Assembly: GCF_000004075.3 (NCBI RefSeq)
Contig: NC_026655.2
Span: 18,957,489-19,021,488 of the forward strand
Direction: 5' to 3'
DNA length: 64,000 nt
From: Cucumis sativus
Taxonomy: Eukaryota; Streptophyta; Magnoliopsida; Cucurbitales; Cucurbitaceae
Part shown: positions 11,355 through 23,940 of the stretch, piece by piece
How the letters are laid out: each line of letters begins with the position of its first letter
Position numbering within the stretch: the first letter of the stretch is position 1
The notes under the pieces: model-generated
The model's input: only the letters and a program-made list of their open reading frames with translations
What the model was told of the DNA's origin: nothing
The model's database searches: none
Program-made: the position numbers and the translations under genes

Positions 11355-14300
11355 ACCCCGGTGGCTGTAGGTAGCTTCGACGGAGAGGAAGATATGATTA
11401 TTATCGTTATCGTTGTTGTTAATGATGAGTTTATAAGTTAATATTTCTTATTATTATGTGTTGCTATCTCAGTATTAGTAAATGATTTGATCACTGTGAT
11501 CGAATTTCATTATATAATATTATATATATATATATACCTGATAGAGCGGACACGGGTGATGCTACAGTTACATGCGGGTTATTCAATTTTCCAATCACCT
11601 TCTCTCTTGTGTGAAACTCTTGATACTTCCTCGAAAGATCTCCACCGTCCAATTCCCCGTGGGAACGATTCCTTCATTTTCCTCACTCACTTTCCCCCTT
11701 TTTGTTTTAGTTACCCTAAATACTATTTCAACATAAATCATTAATAATTTAGAATTAAAATAACCAATTCCTTACCCTAAACATCTTTAACAATATTGTA
11801 ACGTATGAATGTGACTATATATGAATGCAACCTTCCAAAAATAACAAAAAAAAAAATTATGATAATAAAACACATCTCACTATATTTTATAGATTGCAAA
11901 AATAGTAAATTTAAAAGTTGATATCATCCCATTTTCTATCAATTTTTCTGTGTGAATGATATAATATATTTTTTTCTAAGAGGTGGTTTTACTTTTCCTT
12001 TTCTCTTTTTACATTTGGTACATTTTGAGAATATTGTTTTCTTCCTAATTATCAATTATGTTAGGTCAAATATTCTATTTGGATGACTTTGAAAATAGGA
12101 TTTCAAAAGATGCACTTTTGGAAGTCTTTAAACCATTTTAGAATTATGGTCTTGTTGAAAACCATTTGCCTAAATTCTCAAACTTTTAATTGGTTTTTTT
12201 TCCACGTTTTTGTTCCAACTATTTTTCTCAAAATCATGGGTAGAATGATTTTTTTATTGATTAATTTTAAAAAATGAAATGATTAACTAAGAAAGTTAAA
12301 ATAAGTTTCTTTTCCATGAAGATTTTTTTTTAGGTTTTGAAAAATTTTGAAAGAACAAAAAAAAGAAAAAAAAAGATAAACTATATATCTTTGGATTAGG
12401 TAAACTTGGAAATTGCAACTAAATGTGTACGACTTACCAAATGCAATCAAATTGACTTTTGGTTTTGGCTTACTTATTTTCACATCAACACTTTGATCAA
12501 AACAATTGAATTACAATAAGTCACGAGATGGGATGACCATCAAAAGTTTGACTCGATAAAATTATGAGTTAATGATTTTATAACAGTCGGATTGTTTTTT
12601 CAAAATGTTTTGATTTCAAGAAACAAATCATTTATGAGATTATGGTGTTTGATAATCACGTAAAATAATTTTGACTATCAACTATAGTTCTCATAATGTT
12701 TAAAATTTGTTCTTTTTAGTAATTTAACATTTGTAAGAACGTTTTTATGTAAAGCAAATGTAAACGCAGGCATAGAAATTTATTTTTATTCTCCATTAAT
12801 ATCTTTTATAATTTTTATTTCAATGCATTGAAAACATTAAAAAAAAAAGTACAAATCTTTAGTTCTTGAACTTCCATTATTGTTTTATTTTGGTTAGTTT
12901 TTTAGCTTTTAAAATTTTAAGAAAGTCCTTGTTTTAGTCCTTACTATTAAGATTCAATCAACAGTTGGACATGATTATAACTTTAGACGACTAAACTAAC
13001 AAATAAGTTATGCTATGGCACTTTGAGATATTAGAGGTTCTTCTTCAACTTTTTAACATTTCTTCTATAACTTTTTGTTCGATTCCAATTTTGCACAAAT
13101 AATCAAGCTAAACCGTACTACTTACACCTCAAACAGAGATAAAAAGAAACACCCTTTCAAAACTCTATTTTTCTTAAAAAAGGAAGAAAATAAATGGGTA
13201 AATTTTCAAATACTTTATCCATCCATAGCATCATTATTGGTGAAATCCAAACGAAGGATTTAAACAAAATTGCTTTCATCTTAAATGTAATGATTTATTT
13301 AATTCAGATTTTTAAACATAACCCTAATAAAAGTTTAAAAAAACATATTATATATTTGAAAAGAAAAAAAAGAAAAAACACTTGGGACGTTTCAAATTAT
13401 TTTTATTCCATCTTTTGAAATATTTCAATCACTTGTTGGCAGGGGTGATGAAAAAAATGCACAATCATAAAGTATTATCTGTATAAAATTTGAAGAAAAA
13501 ATAGATAGATTGAAATTGAATATAAATTTTTTTTAGAAAAAAGAATTGAAATATTTGATTATGTAATGAATAGGCCGCAAAGGAAACAGTGCCTCAAAAG
13601 AACGAACTTTGGTATTAATTTCCAAAGGCGTATGCTCTTGATTTCATGTTTATTTTTTCTTTATACATTCTACGTGGCGTCCACTCATTGGTCAATCTTC
13701 TATTATTGCTCATATTATATTCCAAATGAATCATTTCGTTTACCAATTGTTCTTTGTCTAAACCTTTTAAAAAACACAAACAAAAACTTTCTAATCTCTC
13801 TCTCTCTCTCTTACAATAATCCTTTTATTTTATTTATTCAAATCAAACCAAAATAATTTGACCCCTTGATCACTCATTTATTATTTTATTATTTGTTAAT
13901 TTGGTAGACTTTCCTCATTTTCAAATGAGAGTTTGTAAAAATAGGAAAAAAGAAAAAAAATGATGATAATAGATCTTATGTCGTTTATATTTTCTGAATT
14001 AAAAGTTATAAAAATAACAAATTTAAAAGTAAATTAACATTAATTACTAGTCATATTTGTCAATTTTGTAATACGTAAAAAAAATGTTATGAGCTGTATT
14101 TTTTGTTATTTAATATAATTTTTCATTTTCAAATACTTTTTGAGTTAATTTAAGGATATTATTTTAAATACTAAGACTTGTGAGATTTTAGATAATTATA
14201 TAACAAAATATCATAATTTAACGGTAATGAATCTCGATAGATCAAGATAATCTATTGTTTTTTATTTATATATCATTTTCATTTTGTAATATTTTAGTTA

Positions 14301-15372
14301 GTTTTACTTTATTCCACTGACTTAAAAGTTTTTAATATTAAAATCCACACATTTATTTATTTATTTATCTATGAACTTCTAATCATAAAAATTTATTAGA
14401 AGGATTAGAGTGAGTAATAATGGGATTGAAATAAGTTTAAAAATTATTTAAAATAATACGGAGGAGAAACTTTAGAAAAAGTTTAATTGTTATTGAATGT
14501 GTTTAATTGAAGACAATTATTCAATGTGTTTGATACAAAAAAGATATGAGTCTAACCACCATACCATAAACAAAGTGTATAAGATGACTTCAAATCAATA
14601 TCCAAGAACCAATTACAATATAGAATCCAATCCACTCCATTAAAATAATTGAAATGATTAGACTTTAGAAAAGTTATTATTTATTTTATTGTATTAAAAA
14701 CAGAAATCACAAAGCTTAATGCAAATTAAGTAAATGAAAGGAGAAAAAAAATCACTTTTTATTTGTGCTTTTCTACTAATATATAATTATTCTTGAATTT
14801 TCACTAAATATTCGCTTTTTATTTATCTAATCAATTTAACTAATTGCATATTCGAATTTAAAAGGAAGACATTAATGAATTAGAAGGTACTACCTATATC
14901 AACAAGTGTACATTATTCTTTTTTGGTAGTTCGATCATATGAGCTTCAAAGTTAAACGTGAGTTTGAAGCAATTTTATGTTGGATGATTTTCTGAATGAG
15001 AGTGAGGACAAAACATTTTAAAAGAACTCGTGTTAGTTTACACGACAACACGATGATTAATATAAGATTTGATATCTTTTAACAACCATATAATTGGATT
15101 AATGGTTTGGTATAAATCTACAATTTGGGAAAACAAAAAAAGGGTAAAGATAGTTAAAGAATCAAACTTCTCAAAAAAGAAAAAAAGGAAAGAAAACACA
15201 AATAATCTAAATATTACGCCATCGGCTTATGTCACCGCATTTATTTTACGCTGACGTCATACCCTTTTTTACTTTATTTATTTATTTATTATTTTAAAAA
15301 AAGATTAAATTTGTAAATTACTTTTCTCTCTTTCTCTTTTTTCCGCTTTACGCAATTTTCAACTTTATAAAA
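11355..15372. other. Intergenic, AT-rich; bHLH promoter side
   Basis: The first several hundred bases form the bHLH 5' flank, with a weak minus-strand TATAAAC at 11429-11435 and an AT microsatellite near 11515-11536. Beyond that the sequence is AT-rich with short spurious open stretches and a dispersed repeat at 13928. A TACGTGGCG box near 13668 and a palindromic TGACGTCA at 15252-15259 stand out, but neither is followed by a recognisable gene. Confidence 0.6.
13928..14100 (+). repeat. Dispersed repeat, copy 1
   Basis: This shares an ordered series of words with 55278-55420: GAGTTTG.AAAAATAG, ATGATAATAGA, AATTTAAAAG, GTCATATTTG, then AATGT and TATGAGCTG. Both copies lie in the same orientation and are clearly diverged. 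No ends or target duplication could be defined, so the class is unknown. Confidence 0.65.
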
Positions 15373-15581
15373 TTAATGGGCAGTAGATTTTAAATGTCAA
15401 AATGAAGTGTGGTAAAAAACACGTGTCATTTGGAAAAGTATGGTAGTTTACATTTAAATTAGAAAAAATGGGTTGTTTTAAAATAATTTAGGTAAAATGA
15501 GTTTTTTTTTATTATTATTTAATGGATTTCTTTTCTATTTAATATTTTTAAACATCTATTAATGTAAATTCTGTAAATTAG

Positions 15582-15619
15582 GCTAATTACATTACATTAG
15601 GCTAATTATATTACATTCC
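15582..15619. repeat. Tandem duplication, 2 x 19 nt
   Basis: AGGCTAATTACATTACATT is followed directly by AGGCTAATTATATTACATT. It lies inside the left-arm segment that has no counterpart in the right arm of the palindrome. Confidence 0.8.
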
Positions 15620-16696
15620 TTAATTAAGTTGGATAATTTAGCTATTTATGCATCATTTGATATTCTTGTAATACACAGAAATTTCATCAATAAAATATTC
15701 CTTTCACAACTTCATCCCTTCTTATTCTCTCTTTTTTTTTTTATTATAATTTTTTAATTTTAATAATTTATTAACCAATTATATACTTAATGATTTTTTA
15801 ATATTTTTTTCACAAATTCATAATTACTATTATATACTTAATTATTTTTAACTTAATGTTTTTATAATAATTTATTATTCTTATTTTTTTCATTTCTTTT
15901 GTTATTTTGGATGTATCTAGTTCATATTACAAATCTTAAATCGACGCCGTTTTAAAAAAAATGCATCCAAATACATAAAAATTTAATTTAATTAAAATAT
16001 TAAAAGAATTAATCGACCATACTTATAAATAAAACATTAAAAGAATTAACAATGTTCATAATACATATATTGTGCCAATCTTTGGATCAAACTTTTTTAA
16101 AAACTGTGTCAATTTAAAAATTATAGTATAAACTCGATATATTCAAAATAAGAAAAGAAAAGAAAATATATAGATTAATTATATAAAATTTTTTAAAAAT
16201 TATTCTCTAAATTTTAAATTATTAACAAAACATTATAGAGATCGAGGAGAAAAAAAATAAAAGAATAAATTATCAAACATATTCCAAAAATAGGGAAGTG
16301 CATCATACAAAAAATATAGATAATAAATTATTACAAAAGTGAGTAAATATGAATTTGTGAAAAAAACTTTAAAAAAAATTAAGAATAATAAATTATTACA
16401 AAATCATTCAGTTAAAAATAGTTAAGTATATAATAGTAAATATGAATTTGTGAAAAAATATTAAAAAATCATTAAGTATATAATTGGTTAATACATTATT
16501 AAAATTAAAAAATTATAATGATAAAGAAAGGAGGAGAGAGAATAATAAGTGATGAAGTTAGAGTTAAAAAAAAAAATTAAATAAAAAAAGGAATCCACTC
16601 AATGAAAAAAAATAACTCATTTTACCTAAATTGTTTTAAAATCATCCATTTTTTTTAATTTAAATATAAAACTACTCTACTTTTCCAAACCACCAA

Positions 16697-16705
16697 AAAA
16701 TACAC
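16697..16705. repeat. Target-site duplication, left copy
   Basis: AAAATACAC, identical to the 9 bp at 17274-17282, directly flanks the 568-bp palindromic element. Confidence 0.88.
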
Positions 16706-17273
16706 AGGGAATTGACAAAAATAGGCCAAAAATGGGGTAGATAAAGACTTTTAGGATTGATTGTAAAAAAGTTGACATTTAAGACAAATTGGAGGTGAAA
16801 TGACGAAAATACCTTCATTTCATATTAAACATTTCAATTTAAGAACCTGCGAGATGTTTACGAGATGTCTACCAGATGTTTGCGAGATAAAATAATAATA
16901 ATAATAAATTGTTTTAATTGTTTTATTTTTTTAAATCCGAATATGAATTGTGTTATATGTATATATATTTGCATCTTAAATGTATAAATCAAATATTATT
17001 TTTTATTGTTTCAAAGTTGATTTGTGGTTGTTTAAGGTTGTTTTAGAGATGTTTCAAAGGATGTTAGCAATTTATTATTATTATTATTTTATCTCGCAAA
17101 CATCTGGTAGACATCTCGCAGACATCTCGCAGGTTCTTAAATTGAAATGTTTAATCTGAAATAAGGGTATTTTCGTCATTTCACATTCAATTTGTCCTAA
17201 ATGTCAACTTTTTTACAATCAATCCTAAAAGTCTTTATCTACTCCATTTTTGGCCTATTTTTGTCAATTTCCC
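16706..17273. mobile_element. Mutator-type MITE with 206-bp inverted arms
   Basis: Arms 16706-16911 and 17068-17273 are inverted copies differing by about nine substitutions and one 1-nt indel (about 95% identical by eye), around a 156-nt loop. Ends read AGGGAATTGACAAAAATAGG on the left and CCTATTTTTGTCAATTTCCC on the right. Both sides are flanked by a perfect 9-bp AAAATACAC duplication; a 9-bp duplication with long inverted arms is the hallmark of Mutator-like elements. No open frame is present, so an autonomous relative must have mobilised it. It sits inside the right arm of an older palindromic element and is therefore the younger insertion. The arms contain a repeated GAGATGT word. Confidence 0.88.
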
Positions 17274-17282
17274 AAAATACAC
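17274..17282. repeat. Target-site duplication, right copy
   Basis: AAAATACAC, an exact repeat of 16697-16705, follows the terminal CCC of the element. Confidence 0.88.
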
Positions 17283-17315
17283 TTCTTTAATTTCACATCA
17301 ACAAATCATGTTAAT

Positions 17316-20300
17316 CATTCACACTTTCTCTCGGTATCTTTTCTTAATATCGAATTTGTAATCATTAACTTTTGAACGTGACTTATAAATTATATAATTT
17401 AAATCGATCTATCTCTACTATATAGAGCAATCTATTCATATCTTCACTAAAGAATTGTCACATAATCGTTTCTACTTTACTACCTTGAGTTTGAAGCGTA
17501 ATTTGTAATTTAGCTTATTTTATTACTTAATTATGTCAGTTAGTTCTTTCCTTACTTATTCCTCAATTTGTGTAATCATCCATGTATTTATTCTACTTAA
17601 AAGATCAAATTATCAATAATACATTAGAAGATTCAACTAATTTTTAAAAGATTATATGTCAATTTATGGGTGTTTAACCAAAATATTTAAATATAGTAAA
17701 ATGAACTAAAATATTTAACAAACATCAGAGTCTATATTGTGATCATAGATCGCAATAGACTATCACATGTGTTTATTATGGCATACATAGACACATACAA
17801 CAATCCGTTACAATCTATATGGATTCACTATAGATAAAGATGATATATTTTTGCTAAATTTATAAATAGTTTAATTGGTTTTGTCATTTAAAATGATTAT
17901 TATATTTTCTTTCAATGAAATTTTCAAGATTAGATGGACTTTTGTGTGTTGAAAATCTTATATATATAGCCAAAATGTCAAGTTTCCCTTAAGCACGCCC
18001 TCAATTAATTCATATAGGAGTAAGGTGATCCTACTTTTTCTATTGTTCTTATCCCTTTGCTCTTTGCATTTGTCCATTGTCTGTGGTCCATTGTATGGTT
18101 CATACAATGCTTTTGAATAAAATGACATGAAATATAAAAAGTCAAGAATGTTGATTATATTAAAAAGCATATTGAATACTCACATTAATTTGCATATTCA
18201 ATGATAATGTGAATTCAAAATTCCAGTCAATCAATTATATTATTTAATTATAAAGTCTTGAATTAAGGTCATGTTGAGAAATGTCACGATCAAAGTCTAA
18301 TTATAATTTGAGAATAAACTTTGTTATGGTTTCATTTCATGAGAGATGTTAGACTTCTATATGAATAATTGCAATAATAAAACATAATTCATTTCTAAAA
18401 TAGTTTATTTATTTATTTTTAAATAAACCGTTATAAGAATTAAAATACATATTATTTTATTTACTTATATTTTTATACTTGAAAAATATATATTGTTGAT
18501 ATAAAGATTTTAAAAAAAATATATATTTTGTGCAATATTGAATGGCCTAAACAATTATTGTATCAATTAAGCATATCAACTTAGGCGTATATTAAAGTTA
18601 GATCGAATATTTTTCATTAAATATATCACATGAACAAGTGGTGTGAAACCAAATTAATAATACACATGGCTAAAAGAATAGCATGAATTATTATAGCTAT
18701 TTATGTTGAGACAATATGTACCATACACACACATGCACTTTTATGTTTAGATACATGTGACACATGCATGTTTGAATGTTTCTTACACACATAACCTTGT
18801 AAATTTACAACGCACTCTTGGACACAATTTTCGTGATAACGATATTATACGTGACATACTTCATTACATTTCCAGCTATATACTTTGTCTATATTTTTCT
18901 ATTTATTATTATAGTTAGAGTTTATTCTCTAAAATATAACCCTCTCTTTTAGTTATAGTTTTGAGACAAAATACACGTTTTCAAGATGTGTATCAATTTG
19001 AAATATTTTCTTTTTGTGCTAAATGGGTCCTCCATCAATTAAGTTGATATAATTGCTAGTAAGTTGATATAATTGCTAGTTGACTAACAAACAAGTGATA
19101 TGACTAACATTTATTAATTGATTAAATAATGATACACTATGGGTTGTAAGAAAATATTTAGTACGTACTATTATTACATTCTACTCTTTTCATTCATGAT
19201 TTGATAAGTTTTATTAAATGATTTATTCATTTGTTTCATGAATCGGGCCCTGCGGTGAAAATCTTCATATTAATATAAGACTAGAGATTTTCTTACCGAG
19301 ACAATAGTGTACCAACTTGACTCTACCACCCAAAATTAAATCAGAGTTAAACTTTTAATTTTATTTTTACATGGCGGAGAGATGGAAAGTACGTGAGATA
19401 TGTCGTCTTACGATGCACCTAATCATTGTTTGAGATGGAGATGGAAGAAGATTGACTTTATTTGCCATGTCACCCATGTCGCCGCCTAAATCACCCAAAA
19501 AATATAAAAATAAATATATTTTATCCTCTAATAAATAAATGTTATTGGTTATGTGCCAATTTCCATCAATCAACTAACCTTAACGATTATCTTAAAACTT
19601 TGTCAACAAATTAGATATAAATTTCAAACATTAATAAGCAAACGTTTATTTTGATTCATAAATGGTTGTCTATCACATTAAAAAAATGTCACCATACATC
19701 AACAAAATTCAAAGAGTCATTTACATCACGTCAACTTATTTAGAACGTAGTTGGTATATATTATAGATCACTATCGACCTTCTCCTAGAATATGTCTCTC
19801 ACTATAACAATTCAATTATTAACTAACCCATAAATAGTTGAAAACTTTTATTGTATACTATATTCACTATTTCGTAATCATCATATTTTCCCATTATATT
19901 TTTAACCCCTAACTAAAATAGTGATACATAAATGTCAATTTTTATCGTAACCTTAAAACTACACTAACCAACCCAACCAATCGACGGAATATTTATTTAT
20001 GATCTTATTTACTTTATACCAAAATACTAAAACAACACAAAACAAGATTATTTCACTCAATTATTTATAACATACCTGGAATTTGAGTGAAGAAAGAGAC
20101 TGTTTGTAATACTTTGGTCAAATCAAGATTGAAATTAAATATAGTGATTATATATAATTACTGTTTATTTGGAATTAGTTGGATTGATTAGGAAAACAAA
20201 GTTTATAAACTTTTGAAAGTTGAAAAATAAGTTATTTGTTTTATTTATAAAAGAAAATAGCATTTAATTAGACATGATGTTAATAGGACAGCTAGGATGG

Positions 20301-23300
20301 CCGCCCTTCGTCTATACATTGGTGTGAAAATAACATAATTTCAAATATGGTGACCCACACATATACATATATGGTTTAATAATAAACCATAATGTTAAAT
20401 GGGAATGGACATGCTAACCTATAGATCACGTAACAAAAAACGGCTTTCATTTATATATATATAGAAGTATTTTTTGGTTAGAAAAAAGGTGATAGTGAAG
20501 TTTTAGGTGGACAATTATGAATAAATATTCTGGTTATTCATGAGACTTTTCTACTAAAAAAAATTAGATCAATAGTCGCTTTTACAATTCTTACATCATA
20601 CTAGGACATTTGGAGTTGTTAGAGTTATTAGCTTTTGTTTAGTGACTAAGTATTTGTCATCTCAAGATCATGATCTCCAACAATGTACGTGTGGGGTAAA
20701 ATAGAGAGAGTTTCTTTTTATAAGAGAGTTTCGTATTTTTTAATGTAAAAGAATAAAGTTTGTAACTTCTATTTTATATAGTCAGATTGTTCTATTATTG
20801 TCTCCGATTTTGACCTTAAATTTGTATAGGGGTCTTAGCTTGTTTGTATATAAAAATGACTGTGTGTGTTATTCTCGTCCTTTTCTTCTTTTCCTTCATA
20901 TTTGTTGCAACCTTTCTCTATTCGGTCACAATCTTTTTCTTGACAGTTTCAATTACCTTATATTTGTTCTACTCAATTTGAAACAAAATGCTCTTTTAGT
21001 CACAATATGTAAGGTGAAAAAGTTGAACGTAAATATGTGAAGTTGATAAAACAAGTCGTCAGTTGGATTTATTCTCGTGTGTTGTTGATGTGTTAGAAAC
21101 AATAATAACGATTAATAATTTATTCATATGGTGGGTAAGATTGAGTTTGAATTACATATATGTTGTGGAAAAAGTAAATACTTCTTCTGAAAGTAATTTC
21201 AACGCATGCAACGTTTGATAATCTTCAAAGGTTAACACAATACGACTCTTCTCTCAAACGTACTAAACATCAAGGAAATTAAAGGATTTAAATAATCAAA
21301 TAAAGAACTTCGATCATGTTAGGTTAAACTTACGTAAGGATACTACAATATTTCAACTTTATTGAAAAAACGGTAGAAGAAGATTTTGTGTTGCTTGTTT
21401 TAGATGTCCAAGATAAGTTGAATATAATAATTTTAAATCCAAAAATAAGATTTTCGTTCAAAAAATGTAAAAGGAAATTTCAAACTTTCAATCACCACAT
21501 GTTTTTAATGTCAATTATTAACCCTTTGTTTCAAATCACACACACAAGTTATGTTCCCCACAAAGAAACTTAAAATATTTTCATATAGAAGGAGTCTTAA
21601 TCTTCTCATGTTGGATTTAAAGGCCTTAAAACCCTCTAACTGCAATAAATAATAAGTTATTACAACACGTGCGATGTGGCGTACGTGACTTAAAATCTTT
21701 ATAACATAATTTATTAAAGAATTTTCAATAACCAAATAAGTGCATATTTTAGAAAGAGTTTAATGTTTACGATCATGAATTAACCAAAATTTGATAAATA
21801 CAATCTATTTTAACAATTTATCTTGTTTAACTTCTAAAATTATTAAATATTTAATTCTCGCAACTTAACTTATACAATTATTATTGTATATGATTGGAAT
21901 TATCATTGTAGTTTTATTTGTTTGTCTCACTTAACAGGAGATAACTCATAATTTATTTTTAAAAGAACAAAATATTGTATTTTTATTTATTACAATTTTG
22001 ATATTATATTATATCTCAATGATAAAATAAATATTTGATCAATTAATTTTCAATTAGAAGACTAACCAACCTTTTTTAACTCTAAAAGTAAAGTTAATCA
22101 TAAATTTATATTGGATAGAATTGGAAAACTACCTAATGAAATATGCTATATATTTCATAGATACACCATTATTTAAACAATTTATATCTATAAACATCAT
22201 ATTCAAATGGCAAAGTAAATCTCAAAGCCAAATTTACCACTACAATAATTTTCTTTTTTTCTTGTTCTCTTTCTTAAAAAAAAAAGAAGAAAAAGAAAAA
22301 AAAAAAAAAAGAAACTTACCCTCTCTTCAAATGGAGGACAAAAGCTTCACTCGAGAAATCTTTCGATAAACATTATGAAAATGAAGAGATGAGGAAGAAA
22401 GGTAGAAAATTTTGCATTTATGATTTGAAAACTTAATTGGTAGTTATAATATGAAAGAACATAGTCTATATGACTTGATGCATTTTTGTAAAATGATCGT
22501 CAAAAGGTGTGGTATTGTACGTTTAATGTCGTGGTAAAATAGAAAACGTTAATGACAAAATAGTTTTTGTTAGGACAGTGTATAGACATTTTATTACTTC
22601 AATTATATTTTATGTTTTTTTTTCTTGTTCATACAATGCAATGTGATAGCCTTTTATGTTTATATATAGAACCAAGGTGGTTAGTTAGGTATGGTTCGAA
22701 CGTCTTCTTTATTTTTTTAGGTGGTTTGGTGTCTCGATCAAAAGGGCTCAAAATTCGTTCTCCTCATCGAGACATGTTTTTTTAGTTGTGTTTGACTTTT
22801 CTTTGATTATGTTTGAATTCGATACTTTTCTTTGATAATATGTTTGTATGTTTAAATTCAATCGGTTCTCCCTATTTTCTTGCTTTAACTATCCTTAATT
22901 TTTTTAAAAAAATTCAATACTTAAGAAATGACAAAAATTGAATATGTAATGCAAATTTTCTAAAAAAAAGAAAAAAGAGAGAGATGGAGAAGAGAATATA
23001 TACAAAGTTTAAGGATGAATGGAACTCTAAAAAACAATAAATAAAATACAAGAACATTTTTTAAAATAGAAAAATAAATTAAAATATTAAAATTTGAATT
23101 TTATCGATGATAACCACCAATAACTTCGCTATCAATGTCACTATTAGAAGCATATCAGTGGCTATCAATTCTATGAATTCTCTATATAATGTATGTATAT
23201 CTTACTCATCTACCAAACGTCACTATTTATAGGTAATTTAAGAAGCATAAGGTAAATTTGATAGTAGTTAAGAGTGAGTATCTTGAGAATGTTAGATAAT

Positions 23301-23740
23301 TAAAGAGGTCACCAAACTTAGATGTTATAAAATTTAAGGCATAGAGAATAAATAAATCATTCAAAATTTTAATTTTAATTTTAAAAACTAAAAAAACATT
23401 TTAAATTTAATATAAAATATTGAGTGTTTTGATAAAATATTAAGGGGACAGGAAGAAAAATCAATGAAAATGATATACATATTTAATATTTTATTGATTA
23501 TAATAAAAATCAAGGTTTATTTCATTAGTTTAGAAAATTCAACGAATCTAACAATTATTTTTTTTCTAAATTTGACATATACTAAATAAATGTCTAAAGA
23601 AGAAAAAAGAAAGAAAGACATAATAATGTAAATTTAAATTGATACTTCATTTTCAATTAAAGTTGTAACTTTAAATATTAGCCTTTATCAATATAATTTG
23701 CCATTTGTGTGGACTAGGCCGATAGACAAATTTTTATGTA
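17316..23740. other. Gene-poor AT-rich spacer
   Basis: No gene, RNA or recognisable transposon domain was found. Stretch 17720-17880 (ATAGATCGCAATAGACTATC, later TTTTTGCTAAATTTATAAAT) resembles a dispersed repeat I associate with cucurbit genomes. Other contents are short tandem repeats and purine-rich runs such as 22275-22312. Open stretches here (for example 20798-21040) have no coding character. Confidence 0.6.
19041..19080. repeat. Perfect tandem duplication, 2 x 20 nt
   Basis: AAGTTGATATAATTGCTAGT occurs twice without a mismatch or spacer, suggesting a recent slippage or filler duplication. Confidence 0.95.
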
Positions 23741-23745
23741 GTTGG

Positions 23746-23763
23746 GCTGGGCCTAATGGGCCT
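23746..23763. promoter_or_regulatory. Site II-like TGGGC[CT] elements
   Basis: TGGGCT, TGGGCC and TGGGCC occur in quick succession (GGGCTGGGCCTAATGGGCC) about 180-195 nt before the PAP28 start and 40-55 nt before its TATA box. Site II elements are bound by TCP factors and mark genes active in growing tissue; that role here is inferred. Confidence 0.6.
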
Positions 23764-23802
23764 TTTAATCTCTCAAGAAAACCCAACTATTATTATCCAT
23801 TG

Positions 23803-23810
23803 TATAAATA
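23803..23810 (+). promoter_or_regulatory. TATA box of the PAP28-type gene
   Basis: TATAAATA lies 131 nt before the start codon, which places transcription start near 23835 and gives a leader of about 100 nt. Confidence 0.6.
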
Positions 23811-23940
23811 CCTTTTTCTCATATGTTTCTCTTTCGGAATGAACATTGAATGAGAATCTTCAAAAGGACCAACGAAACACTATTACAAAAACCTATGAAT
23901 CAGTTTGAACATTGTTACTCTCTGCCTTTACTGGAAACTA

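Larger units (their letters stand above)
15373..17315. mobile_element. Long imperfect palindromic (long-TIR) transposon-like element
   Basis: The left arm (about 15373-15890) is repeated in inverted orientation in the right arm (about 16330-16696, continuing past 17283). Matching words include GGTAAAATGAG on the left and CTCATTTTACC on the right, TTTGGAAAAGTA and TACTTTTCCAAA, and ACCAATTATATACTTAATGA and its reverse complement. The left arm carries about 170 nt (15540-15710) missing from the right, and the right arm is interrupted by a separate 568-bp element. No reading frame for a transposase is visible, so it is non-autonomous. Class is unresolved because no outer target duplication was found; the outer ends are approximate. 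Confidence 0.75.

Noticed and set aside
13566..13856. A 96-residue frame preceded by AT-rich sequence
   Set aside because: Hydrophobic AT-driven composition, and the TACGTGG box lies inside the frame rather than before it. No family resemblance.
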